Below the pieces are notes generated by a model, which was not told where the DNA came from, did no database searches, and saw nothing but the letters and a program-made list of their open reading frames with translations. The position numbers and the translations under genes were made by a program. 64,000 nucleotides of DNA, from the NCBI RefSeq assembly GCF_963259705.1, contig NC_081844.1, positions 13,129,715 through 13,193,714 on the forward strand. The letters run 5' to 3'. Shown here piece after piece: positions 33,039 through 45,440 of this stretch. Every line of letters begins with the position of its first letter. Within the stretch, counting starts at the first letter, position 1. Origin of the DNA: Myotis daubentonii (lineage: Eukaryota; Chordata; Mammalia; Chiroptera; Vespertilionidae).

Positions 33039-34025
33039 TCTCTTTCCCCTTGTTATTCATTCATGCCTCTTCCGCCACCTGCCTCTCCTTGACCTCCCTT
33101 CCCTCGGAGCTCCAGGTAAAGGGACAATCAGTGGCTGGCACTGCTCAAGATGGTTTCGGGTCCTGCACAGTCCTGCTCCAGTTCTCAGGGACACAGGCTC
33201 TGCTTGTAGATGTTGTCTGGATTCCCACTCTGAGCCTCAGGCTGTGGATTCTCAGGCTGCTCATCCATCAGCCATTTGGGTCCTTAGCCAGCCCTCGGCC
33301 ATCTTGACTTCCCAGTGGTCAGAATCTGGCTATTGATGTGCCCTACACACAACCTGGGCAGAGAGCCAGGAGGGCAGCTGCTGACCCCAGGGCAGAAGCT
33401 CTGGGGTTCCAGTGAGGGCTGTCTGAAAAGCATCAGGACCTACATCATAACAGCATTCCAGCACTCTTCTAGTCATTCTTTCTCCCTCTCCTTTCTTGTC
33501 TGCTCTTTCTTCTCTACCTCTCTTTTCCCTCCTCTCTTTCCCTGAGTGATAGGCAAGCCAGTGGCACCTGCACTCACCATCGCACTCAGAACCAGAGGTC
33601 TCTGGCTCTCTCACACTTGCAAAATGGCTACAAGAAGCCCCGTTTTCTCTCTCTCCCCACCTTGCTCCAACAGCTCCATAGCAATTTTTGCTTTTAGGAC
33701 AACACCATCAATTAAGTTCCAGGAGAGCATCAGGCCCACAGGCCTTGGTGCTCCGCCACTTGACCTTCCTTGCCCTTCTCGCACCTCCCACAAAACCTCA
33801 CATCCTCGGTGGTCAGACCACGCCAGGAGGCAGGGCCTTTCCCAAGGCAGGAGACCTTGGCCTGGAGTCTGACAGGACTCCGTTCACACTGTTGTCTGCA
33901 GGTAGAAGGCAAGCAATTTCATACACAGCAAGGCAAGCTACTTAGTTCAATTTAAAACCAACCAGAAACAACAACAAAAATATTTTCAAAGAGCAACAAG
34001 TCCTCCTGTATAAAGGAGAAAGAAG
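33039..34025. other. Unique GC-richer DNA
   Basis: Several overlapping open frames of 60-126 codons occur, as expected in GC-richer DNA. None shows a recognisable domain. Confidence 0.4.
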
Positions 34026-34156
34026 GCCCTGGCCAGGTGGCTCGGTTGTTTGGAGCACTGTCCCATACATGGAAAGGTCATGGTTCAATTCCTGGTCAAG
34101 GCACATACCTAGGCTGTGGGTTCAGGGTGGGGTGTATAAGGGAGGCAACCCATCCA

Positions 34157-34216
<60 letters not shown>

Positions 34217-34262
34217 CCCTTCCTCTCTCTAAAACCACTAAACATATCCTCAGGTGAGAAAT
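34026..34262 (+). repeat. Ves SINE with (TC)n expansion
   Basis: GCCCTGGCCAGGTGGCTCGG head, B-box GGTTCAATTCC, TC run about 34159-34212, then CATATCCTCAGGTGAGAA. Confidence 0.95.
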
Positions 34263-36060
34263 CTTTTTAAAAGAGGAAAATGTTGCTTGGCACTTTACCC
34301 AAGAGGCTAAAACAGGAGTGACAGAATATAACCAAATGTATGTTTCTAACAATGAAAAATACATATGCAGCTACTGTCGGACTTGGAGAGATATAGGGCA
34401 AAAGGTGGAGGTAGGGTAGGGTGGAAAGAGCTAAGGATTAGACATCTCTTAAGCAACATTCTTGGTATATTGCCATCAAAAACCAGAGGGGGGTTAAACT
34501 TCAGCCACTGAGGGACAGAGGCATAGATGGCTCTCTGTTGCCACCCAGTGGGAAAGGGCTGCGTGGTGGCCAGGCTGGGCCCTGAAAGGATTCGCTGCGT
34601 AAAATCACATTTTCTCCTCCAAAGAATCACTGAAGATTCCAGAATGTCCCCTCTGCTTCCTTCTCTCCTCGCATCTCCCTCAATCCTGCCTTTGTCTGTC
34701 TTTGAGATAAAGGGGTCTTGGCTGGCCCCTCCTTGCTGACTGAAAAACTCAATACTAAACAACAAAAAGCAGCTTTTGCGGCACTTGAACCAGACCTGCA
34801 GCTCCTTTCATTGGTTTAAGAGACGGGGAGAGGGATGTGGTGCATCAGTGAGAACCAGGGAGAGAGACCTCGCCTCATCTGAGTGCCAAATGGTGAATAG
34901 GCCTTTTTATGGACTCATTTGGTGTCAGTGCTACAGCGGCTTCTCCAATTGAGGGAGGAAGCAGACAAAAACAGGCCGTTTCAAGTGACTTTTGATTCTT
35001 CCTGAGGATGCTAAAGGCTGTGGCTGATCTGCAGAGCAGATAAAAGGGATCCCCGGCCACATTTTAAGACCAGGGTTAATTAACCCAAAATGAAGTGTCT
35101 TGTTCAGATTGTGCTGGAATTTCTGCCTCAAGAACATGCCTGGCTTGCCCCTCAGGAGTCTCCCATCCTCTGGCTCATGCTCTGACGCAGCTGTATGCGC
35201 TCAGGAGCCAGGCCAGCTGTCCACAGGTTCTGCACCAGCAGGTCCCCAGGTATGTTGTCAACAGCCCAGGAGGCATCAGAAACCTCAGCATTTATTGCAG
35301 GTAGTTTCAAACTGTGTACCCCTGAACCCTAGGTTGCACTGGGATCCCACCAATGTTTGACTCGATTATCTTTAGAAATTATTTTATTCTTTTAAAACGT
35401 ACAGTGCACTATGGAATGTCTTACACATCCAATTTTAACACATCAGAACACCAATTAGTTAATTTGTGTGTCTACACTTTTTAAAAATCTAGGTCTATAC
35501 ATGTCTCCTCGTGCAATATTGTCCGTGTGTGTCTTCTTGGTGCGCCCTGGCTGTGTTCAGGCCGCAGGCAGGCGGGCGCAGGGGCAGGCGCGCTCCTCTG
35601 AGGCTCTGCTGTCCCAGCATAGCATCCGTTGTATAGCAACCAGTAAAGAGATGCAAGACTCCTGAGAACATCACATTACAAATCATTTTAGTACTTATTG
35701 TACACTTTGGATGCTTTTTATTTAACTTGTCTTTGTGATGAATGATATTAACAGATGTTAAATACTGGAAATAATTCAAGTTAAATTATTTTTAAGAATC
35801 CAACTATTCCTCTTTTGGGCTTTGCATCAGTTTATTTGAAGAGTGTCTAGAGAGTGCAATATGAGCTAATTTAAACTGTTGCCATTTGCAAATACTTATC
35901 TGCATGAATTAGAATTTTCACAATACTGTTCTACCCACACAAAACAAATGCTGTACTAATAAAGCCAGGATGATGTTTATCAGCAAATTTCATTGGCAAA
36001 TGCAGCTATAGACTTCTATTGTCTGAAAAAGTGTATATTTAAAAAGTATAAGCTTCGGAG
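34263..36060. other. Unique DNA
   Basis: No supported gene, although several 60-139-codon frames exist. No recognised transposon. Confidence 0.4.
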
Positions 36061-36500
36061 TCTGTTATAGGTTGCATATTGATAGGTTGAAGTCCTAAAT
36101 GTTGACGTCCCAAAATTGACATGTTGAAATGCTAATATCCAGGGGCTGACAATATCACCATATTTGGAAATAAAGCCATTGAAGAGGTGATTACGTTCAA
36201 ATGAAGCATTAAGGTGGGCCCTAACCCAGTCCGACTGGTGTCCTTATCAGGAGAGGGAATTTGGACCCACAGAGAGACTCCAGGGGCATGTGCACACATG
36301 AGAAACTGAGGACGCAGAGTGGAGGAGGCCACTTGCAAGCCCAGGAGAGAGGCCTCAAGAGAGAGGCCGCAGGAGAAACCGAATCTGCCAACACCTTGAT
36401 CTCAGACTTCTAAACCTCCAGAACTGTGAGAAAATAAATGTCTGTTCTGTAAGCCACTCAGTGTGTGGTGTTCTGTATGGTAGCCTGAGCTGACTAAAAC
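36061..36500 (+). repeat. MLT1-type (ERVL-MaLR) solo LTR
   Basis: TGTTATAGGTTGCATATTGA start, AAGGTGGGCCCTAACCCAGT, CCTTATCAGGAGAGG, CAACACCTTGATCTCAGAC, then CTGTGAGAAAATAAATGTCT (poly(A) signal). This order is diagnostic of MaLR LTRs of the MLT1 kind, from memory. No internal retroviral gene adjoins. Confidence 0.8.
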
Positions 36501-36582
36501 AGGTCGAAAACAAATAGGCCTGACATTTCTTATTCTGCTGCAGACTACCTGCATGGTCTTTTTTTTTTTTTTTAATAGTTTA
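36501..36582. other. Spacer with T-run before Helitron
   Basis: A 15-T run near 36559-36573 directly precedes the Helitron. Confidence 0.5.
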
Positions 36583-36946
36583 TCTATAATAATAAAAGGG
36601 TAATATGCAAATCGACCAAAAGACCAAACAGCAGAACGACCATCCGGACGACCACCCTATGACATGCACTGGCGCCAGGCCAGCCAAGGCAGGTGCGATG
36701 CTATTGGTCGGGGGCCCCTGCCATCGCCCCATGATCACCCCACAGAGGGAGGCCCAGGCCACCAGCCAGCAGGCGATCGATCAGGGACTCCACAGAACCA
36801 GGGAACTGGGGTGGGGGTGGGGGCCAGACGTGGGCAGTGCCAGGCCAAGGCGGGTGCAGGCGGGGGGCAGGGCTGGGGCTGCAAAAGCCAGCAGCCAGGG
36901 GAAGGAAGGCCTGCCCTTGCATGAATTTCGTGCATTGGGCCTCTAG
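36583..36946 (+). mobile_element. Helitron (HeliBat-like), nonautonomous
   Basis: 364 bp from TCTATAATAATAAAAGGGTA, preceded by host A, to GGGCCTCTAG, followed by host T. The 3' hairpin TGCATGAA/TTCGTGCA lies 11 bp before the CTAG. There is no target duplication, as expected for rolling-circle insertion between A and T. The GC-rich interior has frames on both strands but no Rep/helicase. Confidence 0.92.
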
Positions 36947-37044
36947 TTGAAATATAATTTATATATCATAGTATGTTTCTGTTTTAAGTGTAAAATTCAA
37001 TTATTTTTAGTATATTCACAGTTTTTTAATCATCACATCAATAC

Positions 37045-37180
37045 CTGTGTGATCTTAAGAAAGATACTTATCCTCTTTGGACCTCAATTTCTTCATCTGT
37101 AAAAGGAGGCTAATACCTCTTACATGTGTTTGTTTTGAGAATTTAATTACATTACAAAAACATGTGGCATCTGTGTTTGT
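37045..37180 (+). repeat. MIR SINE fragment
   Basis: CTCAATTTCTTCATCTGTAA and GGCTAATACCTCTTACATG are the MIR 3' half. Confidence 0.8.
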
Positions 37181-37189
37181 TTCTTTCCT

Positions 37190-37865
37190 TCTACAGTCAT
37201 TCTTAGGGTGTGGTGCCCTTCCATTCTAACCCAACTGAGTCTGAAATCCGTGACGCTTGCCGGCTCCATGTTTCCTGTCAAGGCTCCAGTCCTTGCAAAA
37301 CTTGGCACAGGGACACTCTATACTCCTACTTAGCACCTCTACCCCGAGGACGCAATCCTTAGCTTTGAGGCCCCTGTGCGGCAGGCAGGCCGCCAACAAT
37401 CCCTGCCTCCTGGTACTCATGTCCTCCTGTAATTCTCTCCCCTTGAGTTTTAGATGAACCAAATGAACAGACTATGGCAGAAATGATGGAATGTCACTTC
37501 TGAGACACAAAAAGCGTATGTCTTTCCTCGTGGGCATCGTCTCTTGTCTCTCTGAGGGAAGCGAGCTGCCACGCTGGGAGGGGCCCTGTGGAGAGCTGGT
37601 GGTAAGGAACTTCTGCCTCAGGCCAGCAGCCACGGAGGACTGAGCATGTGCACGATCCCTCCCCAGTCAAGCCTCCACATGACCACAGCCACGACGGACA
37701 CCTCGCTGCAGCCGTCGGCGGGACCCTGAGCCAGGGATCCCCAGCTAGGCTGCTCTAGGATTCCCGATCACAGAAACTGTGAGATAATAAATGTTTGGTG
37801 TTTCAAGCTTCTAAAAGGAGTAATTTAAGGGGCAATTTATTACACCGCAATAAATAACCAATATA
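37190..37865 (+). repeat. MLT1-type (ERVL-MaLR) LTR
   Basis: CCTCAGGCCAGCAGCCA, CCCCAGTCAAGCCTCCACAT, CGACGGACACCTCGCTGCAG, AGAAACTGTGAGATAATAAA and an end like GCAATAAATAACCAATA match an MLT1 LTR from memory. The left boundary is approximate. Confidence 0.75.
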
Positions 37866-38978
37866 CCCACCTGCTAGTACTCTAAAAGGTAAAGGGTCAA
37901 AATCAGGCTGACCGCTTTGAAAAGGGTCCTACTCTGCTCAGTGCCCAACACACTGTCGAGGATCAAATAATTAACGAGTAACATCAGCCCACACTTGGCC
38001 TTTAAGAACTTGCTAAAATTTTACTTGCCCATAGCTGCTTTCTCTTCTTCCCATGCTCTGAAAAACTCATCGCAATTCATGTGCCCCTTCTCTCCTGGGA
38101 AGGACTCACTACCCTTCCGACATGGAATTCTGTTTGCCTTGTGACCTCAGCTCTCTAATGTGTTCAAAAAAAAGTTGTGATTTTACAGACTACCCAGCTT
38201 TTGCTCATTGTAAGGGTAGAAGCCGTATTCTCCTGTGGCTTTCCACATCTTACGTGGAAGTGGAACCCCACACTGGGTTTGGATTCTGATCTCTCTCTTC
38301 CTTTCCTTCTGGCCAGATTCTATAACACAGGCCCCAGAAAGTCCACATAACCAAGACAAGGCAGCCTGCGTTTGTCCTTTGAGTGCTAGGTCTATAGCTG
38401 ACTGGCCTCACAGATTTCACTGACCTGAGAAAGCAGATATGCCTATTGACCAAAAGAGTAAGAGAAGAGGATTCTTAGCTGTGGGATTTGAAGACCATGA
38501 AGGCTGACCTTCACCCACTGCTGGAAATTCCCACCATTAAAGTCAGGAATGAGTTTGATAACACATCTGTTGAATTGGGGCCAGCACAGGGGAAAACAGT
38601 AAACTTGGGTGTAGGATATTTGGGTTTTTGTTCAGTTACCCACCAATTTGGCAACTTGTCTTGGGCTATTCAGTTCAACGATCTGTGCATCAGAGTCATT
38701 ACCTGTTAAAGAAGGAACTGGGTGAACTCCCTTATGACAACATGAAAACTGAGTTCCAAGTTAGTCTTCTTTCCTCCCTTGATTTACATTTGTATTACTC
38801 TGGGCTCCTTCAGCAGATTCCATTTTTACACTGGGCTCTAAGCAGTGGGATTGACCAGTTAAGCCCTCGGGAAGGTAAAATAGAAGTGCAATAACTATTT
38901 TTTTTCACACAATTTTCCTGCTTCTCCCACCCCAGACACCACACATAAGCTACAGGAGTGAATACATGATTATGTATT
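37866..38978. other. Unique DNA
   Basis: A faint L2-like stretch may lie at 38040-38165. No gene. Confidence 0.4.
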
Positions 38979-39268
38979 GCAATGGACCCTTGAATGATGT
39001 GAGGTTAGGAGTCCCCAGCTCCCTGCAGTCTAAAACACATAACTACTAATAGCCTACAGTTGACCAGAAGCTTTACCAATGACATAAACAGTTGATTAAC
39101 ACATACTTTTATATGTTACATGTATTATGTCTATAGTCTTACAATAAAGTAAGCTACAGAAAAGAAAATGTTATAAAGAAGATAAAATACATTTACAGCA
39201 TTTATTGAAAATAGCCTGCTTATAAGTGGCCCTTGCAGTGCAAACCTGTGCTGTTCAAGGGTCAGCTG
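38979..39268 (+). mobile_element. Tigger-like DNA transposon remnant
   Basis: TGGACCCTTGAATGATGTGA at the left and GCTGTTCAAGGGTCAGCTG at the right, with a similar interior (TCTTACAATAAAGTAA) to the copy at 20709-21043. Shorter and more diverged. Confidence 0.7.
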
Positions 39269-40703
39269 GACTTTAACCCTCAGTTACAATGACTGGTCTG
39301 AGAAATGAACAAAGGAGAGCCCTTCTCTTGGATGACTGTAAAGATTCTGGAGAAGGTAGTTTTCCAGCTGTTTGCTAAGCCCGGAGAAATGCATTTGGGA
39401 ATGCTGGCTACCATATGGACAGAACCTGGCTGCAGAATGAAGCCAAAACAAGGACCGGGAGAAGAAGAGGGAGAGGGCTCTGGTAGGGTGCATCCCCGGT
39501 CCAATTTCTAAGACTGATCTTGCAGTTCTTTAGTGTCTGTGAGCAAATCAGGGACCCTCCCCAGGTGTGAGTCCACAGATAAAGCTGGTCTGACCTGAGT
39601 GTCATTTACTTGCCACTCAAACAATCCTTATAAATACAAGAGGTTGAGAGGATGCGGAGGTAATTAGAACAAGCCCTATAGGATGGAGAACAAAACAAAA
39701 GGCTTTGGACTAGAGTGATGGGACAGTTCAAGTCACAGGATCCAGGGACCTGAGGTGAAATATCCAACTTAATCCCTGTCCAGATGTACATGGTTGCAGA
39801 TTGCCAACTAGTTCTTAGAAGGTGGAGAAAGAACAGAGGTTAGTTTTATGCAAGATCCTTGTCAAACTCCCAGGGTATCCTGAGCAGGGTTCTTTCAAGC
39901 TGTATTTGTCCATTAAGACCAATTGTTAGAGCAGCCTGTGCCCACTGAAAGGCGCAGGAGCAACCTGTGCTGTCCCCGAGGCGGGCAGCCTCTGCTGTGT
40001 AAGTGTAAGGTGGCTCTGGAGACAATGTCATTGATTAGATTGTCATGTTACAAAATTCCAACGCCAAGTGAACTCAGAGCAGCGGCATTGTGTTAGAGGG
40101 GAAGGCAGGGGTGTTGGGAAGCATGCAAAGTGGAGTCAGACATTTTACTCTCTCACCCAATCCCCACTATGTGCAAGGGTGAAGGGTGTCACCTCGGTTT
40201 TGGAGCCGAGTCACTAACGACTCCTAAGGGGATAGAGCCCATAGCCTTGGCCTTGGTCTCATTAGAACTAAGCTCTAGCCAGATGAATTAATCATAGAAA
40301 CGAGCACTTGTCTATGTAACACACATTTTCCCAGGGCACTTAAGCTCTGGGCTTAAAGCAAAGTTACATTAATAGTAGCAATCCATATTTTGCTGCATTT
40401 TTCCACCCTGCTTGCTATAACGGAATATCCATTCCCCAACAAGTTCCCTAAAATTACATCTTGGGACCTCTGAGGGGATTTTACAATGCACAAAAACAAG
40501 CCCTGATAGTTGCAGTAGGGAGTCCACCTCCATTCTCCTTTCCATCCTCTCTTCTGCCTAAGGTCTGTTACCAAAAAGGATGCCATTATGTCCTTCAGAT
40601 GTCCCAATGCACCAACACCACACTCCACGGAAGCAAGGAAAAATCTTTCTCTAACTCCTAACATCCACCGACAGGAACCACTGACCACTAGCATTGCACC
40701 TTG

Positions 40704-40708
<5 letters not shown>
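39269..40708. other. Unique DNA
   Basis: No recognised gene or repeat over about 1.4 kb. Confidence 0.4.

Positions 40709-40764
<56 letters not shown>
40709..40764 (+). repeat. (AC)28 microsatellite
   Basis: Uninterrupted AC dinucleotide run of about 56 bp. Confidence 0.98.
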
Positions 40765-40766
<2 letters not shown>

Positions 40767-41649
40767 TACTAAAAAGATCTGTCACATTGATCTCATAAGA
40801 TGTCACATTGATGTCAAAGAAGGGATGTTACACCCCAAATTGTAAAGGGGTCCTTTGGACAGAGCACTCTTTTCCACTCCCATATGTAGCTGCTTCTCAT
40901 ATTTCCCATGGACCCGGATGTGACTCCATGATGCTAGTGGGAAACCAGTCCCCACAACAGCCCCAACGTTGCCCCCCAGTCCGGCACCTCCACCTGCCAA
41001 ACACGCCTCCCCTCCCTGTCATCAAAATGTCCCTGGGTTCCATGATCCATCCGTAGGTCACAAGCCTTGTGCTTTACTTTGATGTTTTGGTTGCATGCAC
41101 ACAATTTCTATTTTGCATGGCATAATAGATAATAAAGCAATTGCTACTCAATCCAGTCAGACTTTACAAGGAAGACTCCTTGCCTCATCTTCCTTAAAGA
41201 AGGGGCTCACACTCTACTGTTCTTCACAGTGTAGTGAAGATCAATGCGATAGGAATCATCTTAAAATGACAGACTAGAATTTAACTTTTCCCTGTTCCTT
41301 GCCAGCCATTTTATGGAGATATATATATAGACATTAAATAAGAAAGTCTAGCTGCAAAGCAAAATAAAGAGATAGTGGGTTGGGACTCAGGCAACCCACC
41401 AACCAGGAAAGTCAATCTTTAATAGAGTGCTACAAGTTCCTGGACCACATGGTAACAATTTAGATTCAAATTCAGGCCTTAGGTACCAGGCCCCCTTATC
41501 TTCCTACTCCTGTGTTAGGGACTTTCTTATACATTATTCTGTTTAATCACCATGATCAAACTGCCAGCTATGATATTTGGAACTAAATATACTGTTTTAT
41601 CTTTTGTTCTCCAAGTAATAAATACTCACTCTAAAAGAAAAAAAAAATC
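40765..41649. other. Unique DNA
   Basis: No gene or repeat recognised. Confidence 0.4.
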
Positions 41650-41857
41650 TGATAAAAAGAGACATTTAACAATCATCTATAATTCCTGTGCCTAGAGAAA
41701 AGTATTTTAACATTCTGATAAATGTGGTATATATTATTCTCCCATATTTTCTGTGCACATATAACATATAATTTATACTATTATAATTTTAGAGCTACCT
41801 TTTCCTGCATAAAATAATAGTGAATATTTTTCTAGGACATAAAATATAATTTTTTCC

Positions 41858-41998
41858 CAATACACCAAGGTTGCAGGTTCAATCTCTAGTCAGGGAACCT
41901 ACAAGATGCAGCCAATGAATGTATAAATAAATGGAACAACAAATCAATGTTTCTCTCTCACTCTCTCTCTCTCTAAAATTCAATCAATACATAAAATT
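41858..41998 (+). repeat. Ves SINE, 5'-truncated
   Basis: Starts within the tRNA-like part (ATACACCAAGGTTGCAGG, B-box GGTTCAATCTC), then ATAAATGGAACAACAAATCA and a TCTC tail. Confidence 0.88.
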
Positions 41999-42235
41999 TT
42001 AAACACAAATATATAATTTTTATAACATGTTAAGGTTACATAAAATCCCACTATATATTGTACACCATGATATATTTAGCAGCTTCCCTATTGTTGATGA
42101 ATTAAGTCATTTCTAATTTTTAATTATTGTATGCTTTGATCAACATTCTAATAGCAAAGTCTTTGTACATAACCATGATTATTTCTTTCGATTGATTCCT
42201 GCATAGCACATGAACACTTTAAGACTTTTCTTTTG

Positions 42236-42282
42236 TATTGCCAAATACCCATATAGAAAAGCTATATGGGTATTTGGCAATA
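42236..42282. repeat. Perfect inverted repeat, 21-bp arms, 5-bp loop
   Basis: Arms 42236-42256 and 42262-42282 are exact reverse complements (left arm starts TATTGCCAAATACCC) around loop AAAAG. No transposon end features are visible at its borders. Confidence 0.97.
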
Positions 42283-42571
42283 TCCATTTCTATGGCCACA
42301 GGCGGTATAAAACAGGACTAATTTCCCTGCAACACTGCTGGTATTTTTATCTTTGCTGATTGTTGGGAAGAAAAAATAACTTTCAATTGTTTACAATGTG
42401 CAATTTTTGACAATTATCATTAGGTTAATTATTTTTTTTTCATAGGTTTACTGGCCATTTACTTCTCTTCTTATGTAAAGTGATGTTCACTTTTTTGTCT
42501 CTTCTATAAACTTGCTCCTCTTTTTCTTGTTGATTTAGAAATGCTTTTTAATAAAATTGTCACCCCAGGAC

Positions 42572-42772
42572 ATGTTGTTTTTTATTGATTTTTCAGAGAG
42601 AGAGAGAGAGAGGCACTAATGTGAGAGAGAAACTTCCATCATTTGCCTCCAGAACATGCCCTGACTGGGGATCTAACCTTCAACCTAGGTATGTGCCCTG
42701 ATGGGTAATCGAACCCACAACCTTTTGGTGTAGGGGACGACACTCCAACCAACTGATCCACCCATCCAGGCT
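42572..42772 (-). repeat. Ves SINE
   Basis: Minus strand GCCTGGATGGGTGGATCAGT head, B-box GGTTCGATTACC, (CT)n and an A-rich end at 42572. Confidence 0.9.
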
Positions 42773-44479
42773 GAAAATACTTTTTGTTAAATCACTCATA
42801 TGCACCATAAATATCTTATGATTAACTCTTCCATAGATACCCAAAATATCTCCTAGTTTGCCTTTAATATTATTTAGTATTCAATATACATAAGTATTTT
42901 ATGATAAACTTTATGGAGTCATATTATTCCATATTTTTAATGATTTTTGTACTTTCATACACACTTGGAAAGATTATTTTTTAAAATTACTTTCTGATTT
43001 TTTAGAACTGTAGTTTTATGTTCACACTTAAATCTTTATTTTGGGTGTAGTCTGAAGCAGAAATCTACCTTGATTAAATAACTCTTCATTATTAGGTAAT
43101 TCATCCTCTTCCCACTGAGTTGAAATGCCATTATTATCACATTAAAAATTCTGTTATATTTCAAGTCAATTTCTATTCCATTTCATTTGTCTAGCACAGT
43201 GTCTGTCATCATTCTTGTGTCGTTTTCCCTTTTTCTGGGGAAAAGATTCCTTTTTCTACACAAAAAGTTTTTAGATCTGTTTTTAGATCTCCTTGAAAAG
43301 CAGAGTGAAAATAATGATTTGCCTTGGATATTTTAAATTGAAGAGTGTCATTTTAAAGAAAAGTATTCCTAAAGTAACAGACTTCAATCTTAGCGTTTTT
43401 GTCACTATTAGCCATTGGCAGCTGAAAGAGAAAAAAAAAAAGTCCTATCAAAACACTTGTCTCTCCCTTTACTGAGATACATGGAGAGGTGGGAGTTGGA
43501 CAGAGAGCAATGCTATCCAGTCCACATATCTGAGGCAGGGAGCAGTGACCTGTCCACATGACTGTTCTTGTCTCTTGCTGCTCCTTTAACATGGTAGAGT
43601 AAGAATCCACTCATGACATTGGGTGGTGTAAAAGGCCTTTGACCCTGCACTGAAGACCTCCATCACTCACTGTCTTGAATTTGTTTCTGGTCAACCCAGT
43701 TGGCCCAAATGGAGCCCTAATGAGGCTGAGGTCACGGGTTCAGTGCCAGTGTGTCCTAATTACCACAAACTCAACAGTTTCAGGGCCTCAGCTTGGATTT
43801 CTAAGCCAAGCCAGCCATGTTGCCTATGCCCAGCTTTGCTCCCACAGGGGACAGGTGAGAGAGCAGAGACAAATAAGAACAAGGTTCCCACCAGACTGGA
43901 TGCGCACCCATGCCCTGCGGCTAGCAGGGCCGTAGCAGGGTTTGCATATGGGCAAGGAGAGCACCTTTTATATTGGCTCGGCGGCCATCAGTGACTGGGG
44001 TGTACTCCACCCCAACCCACAGAGGGGCTGCCAGGCTCTGGGCTCAAAGGATTTCCTGAAGTTCAGAGGATAGAGATGCGGTGAGGTGGGAGGAGGTGGA
44101 TTCTGGTGCTTCAACAGGAATGTTTTCAGTAGCCGATGATGCTAGGGTAACTCAAAAAATTAAATAGCAATATAATCCTTCTTTTCCACTTCATTATGAC
44201 GTAAATCAATCATGTTAAGTTTGGAAAATCAGGAAAGAAAGAAAACACCCATTCTAACCAACACAACACAGGCACAATTAGAAATTTCAGACTCACTTTT
44301 CATTACCATTTTAATGCATTCTACAAATAACATTTTACAGGAGGAATCAACATTTTTCAAGAAAGCAAAAATCACCCACCATCTCTAATAAAGCGACTAT
44401 TTTACATTCCCCCCCTAGACATCCAGTCCTCCTAAGCGCAGAGGCCCTCAAAGCCACTGGCCCACCATCTCGACCAAAG
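42773..44479. other. Unique DNA, AT-rich left half
   Basis: No supported gene or transposon. Old L1-derived AT-rich sequence is possible in 42790-43300 but not diagnosable. Confidence 0.35.
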
Positions 44480-45224
44480 ACCCATAGTTAAAATCCCCCA
44501 GGAAACAGAAGACACCTCCGTGTTCCTGACTGCGCTCGCATGTTACATACTAAAGAAGTTTCTAATCACAAGCATTCGGCACGATATCATTTGGAAAACA
44601 TCAAGAGGGGGGGGAAAGTCCTCCCGCCTGATGTGAACACAGCAGAATTGGCATTCCCTTTTAGAACATACTGTGATTCCTCATGGAAACACTTTGCGAA
44701 AAGCCAGTCATATATCGTAACGTAGCCCCTAAGTCTGAAACCACGGGTCCCTCTAACCACACAAAACAGCTGTGCCCTTGAAAGAAAGGTCATCTGCTGC
44801 AGCCGTGTTTCTTTTTACTTTTAAAGAAATGTCAGGCCGTGTTTTATGCAGTCCTTATGACAGGGTGCTGTTTATTGTATCAGCAAGCTGCCATAACTTC
44901 AGGATGAGGAAACTGCCATTATTTGGAGAGTATATATCTTTCTGACTTGCAGGAAAGATGAAAATTAAGAACGGCCCTTTTGCGGAGTGGGTCTAAGTAT
45001 TCCCTGACAGTCTCCTACAATATTTCAAACATCTTCGTCAGACCCATAAAACCTGATGCTTGCCCCACTTAGCCCAGCCGAAGCCGCGTTGGAGTTAGGA
45101 CATTTATCACAAGTGTGGTGTGAATGCTGCCACTTGGCAGATGTTTTTGAGCAAGGATTTTAAGCCAGCTTGCCTGACGTCCCCAAGGACAATGAAGTGT
45201 ACATAACAAAATCATACATTCGGA
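44480..45224. other. Repeat-free block, candidate conserved noncoding DNA
   Basis: About 740 bp without any recognised repeat, with balanced composition and no coding frame above about 70 codons. Conservation cannot be judged from one sequence. Confidence 0.3.
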
Positions 45225-45440
45225 AATAATAACAGTAGCTAATGTGCATCATGTGCTCAGATCTGTGTAAAGCGCTCTACATGCATTATCTCAATTTGTC
45301 CTCACATCTAGGAGGTCAGCATTAGTAACCCAGATAAGAAAATTAAGATGGAAAGAAATCAAGTTACTTGCCCCAAGGTCACACTGCTGGAAAGCCAGGG
45401 TGCCAGGATTCCAACCCAGGTCTCATCACCCTGAGCCACA
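45225..45440 (-). repeat. MIR SINE
   Basis: Antisense MIR: TAAAGCGCTCTACATGCATT, TTACTTGCCCCAAGGTCACA, then AACCCAGGTCTCATCACC. Confidence 0.88.

Larger units (their letters stand above)
41650..42440 (+). repeat. Probable old L1 3' UTR sequence, interrupted by a Ves SINE
   Basis: AT-rich sequence with TATTGTACACCATGATAT and a TATTGCCAAAT motif resembles L1M 3' UTRs from memory. The family is uncertain. It contains the Ves fragment at 41858 and the hairpin at 42236. Confidence 0.4.

Noticed and set aside
36605..36946. 113-codon and overlapping frames inside the Helitron as captured host exons
   Set aside because: GC-rich Helitron interior with frames open on both strands. No protein family recognised, and similar text recurs in the Helitron at 54030.
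36061..37865. Two MLT1 LTRs as the ends of one provirus
   Set aside because: The two LTRs belong to different subtypes and the DNA between them is a Helitron and a MIR, with no retroviral internal sequence. Treated as separate LTRs.
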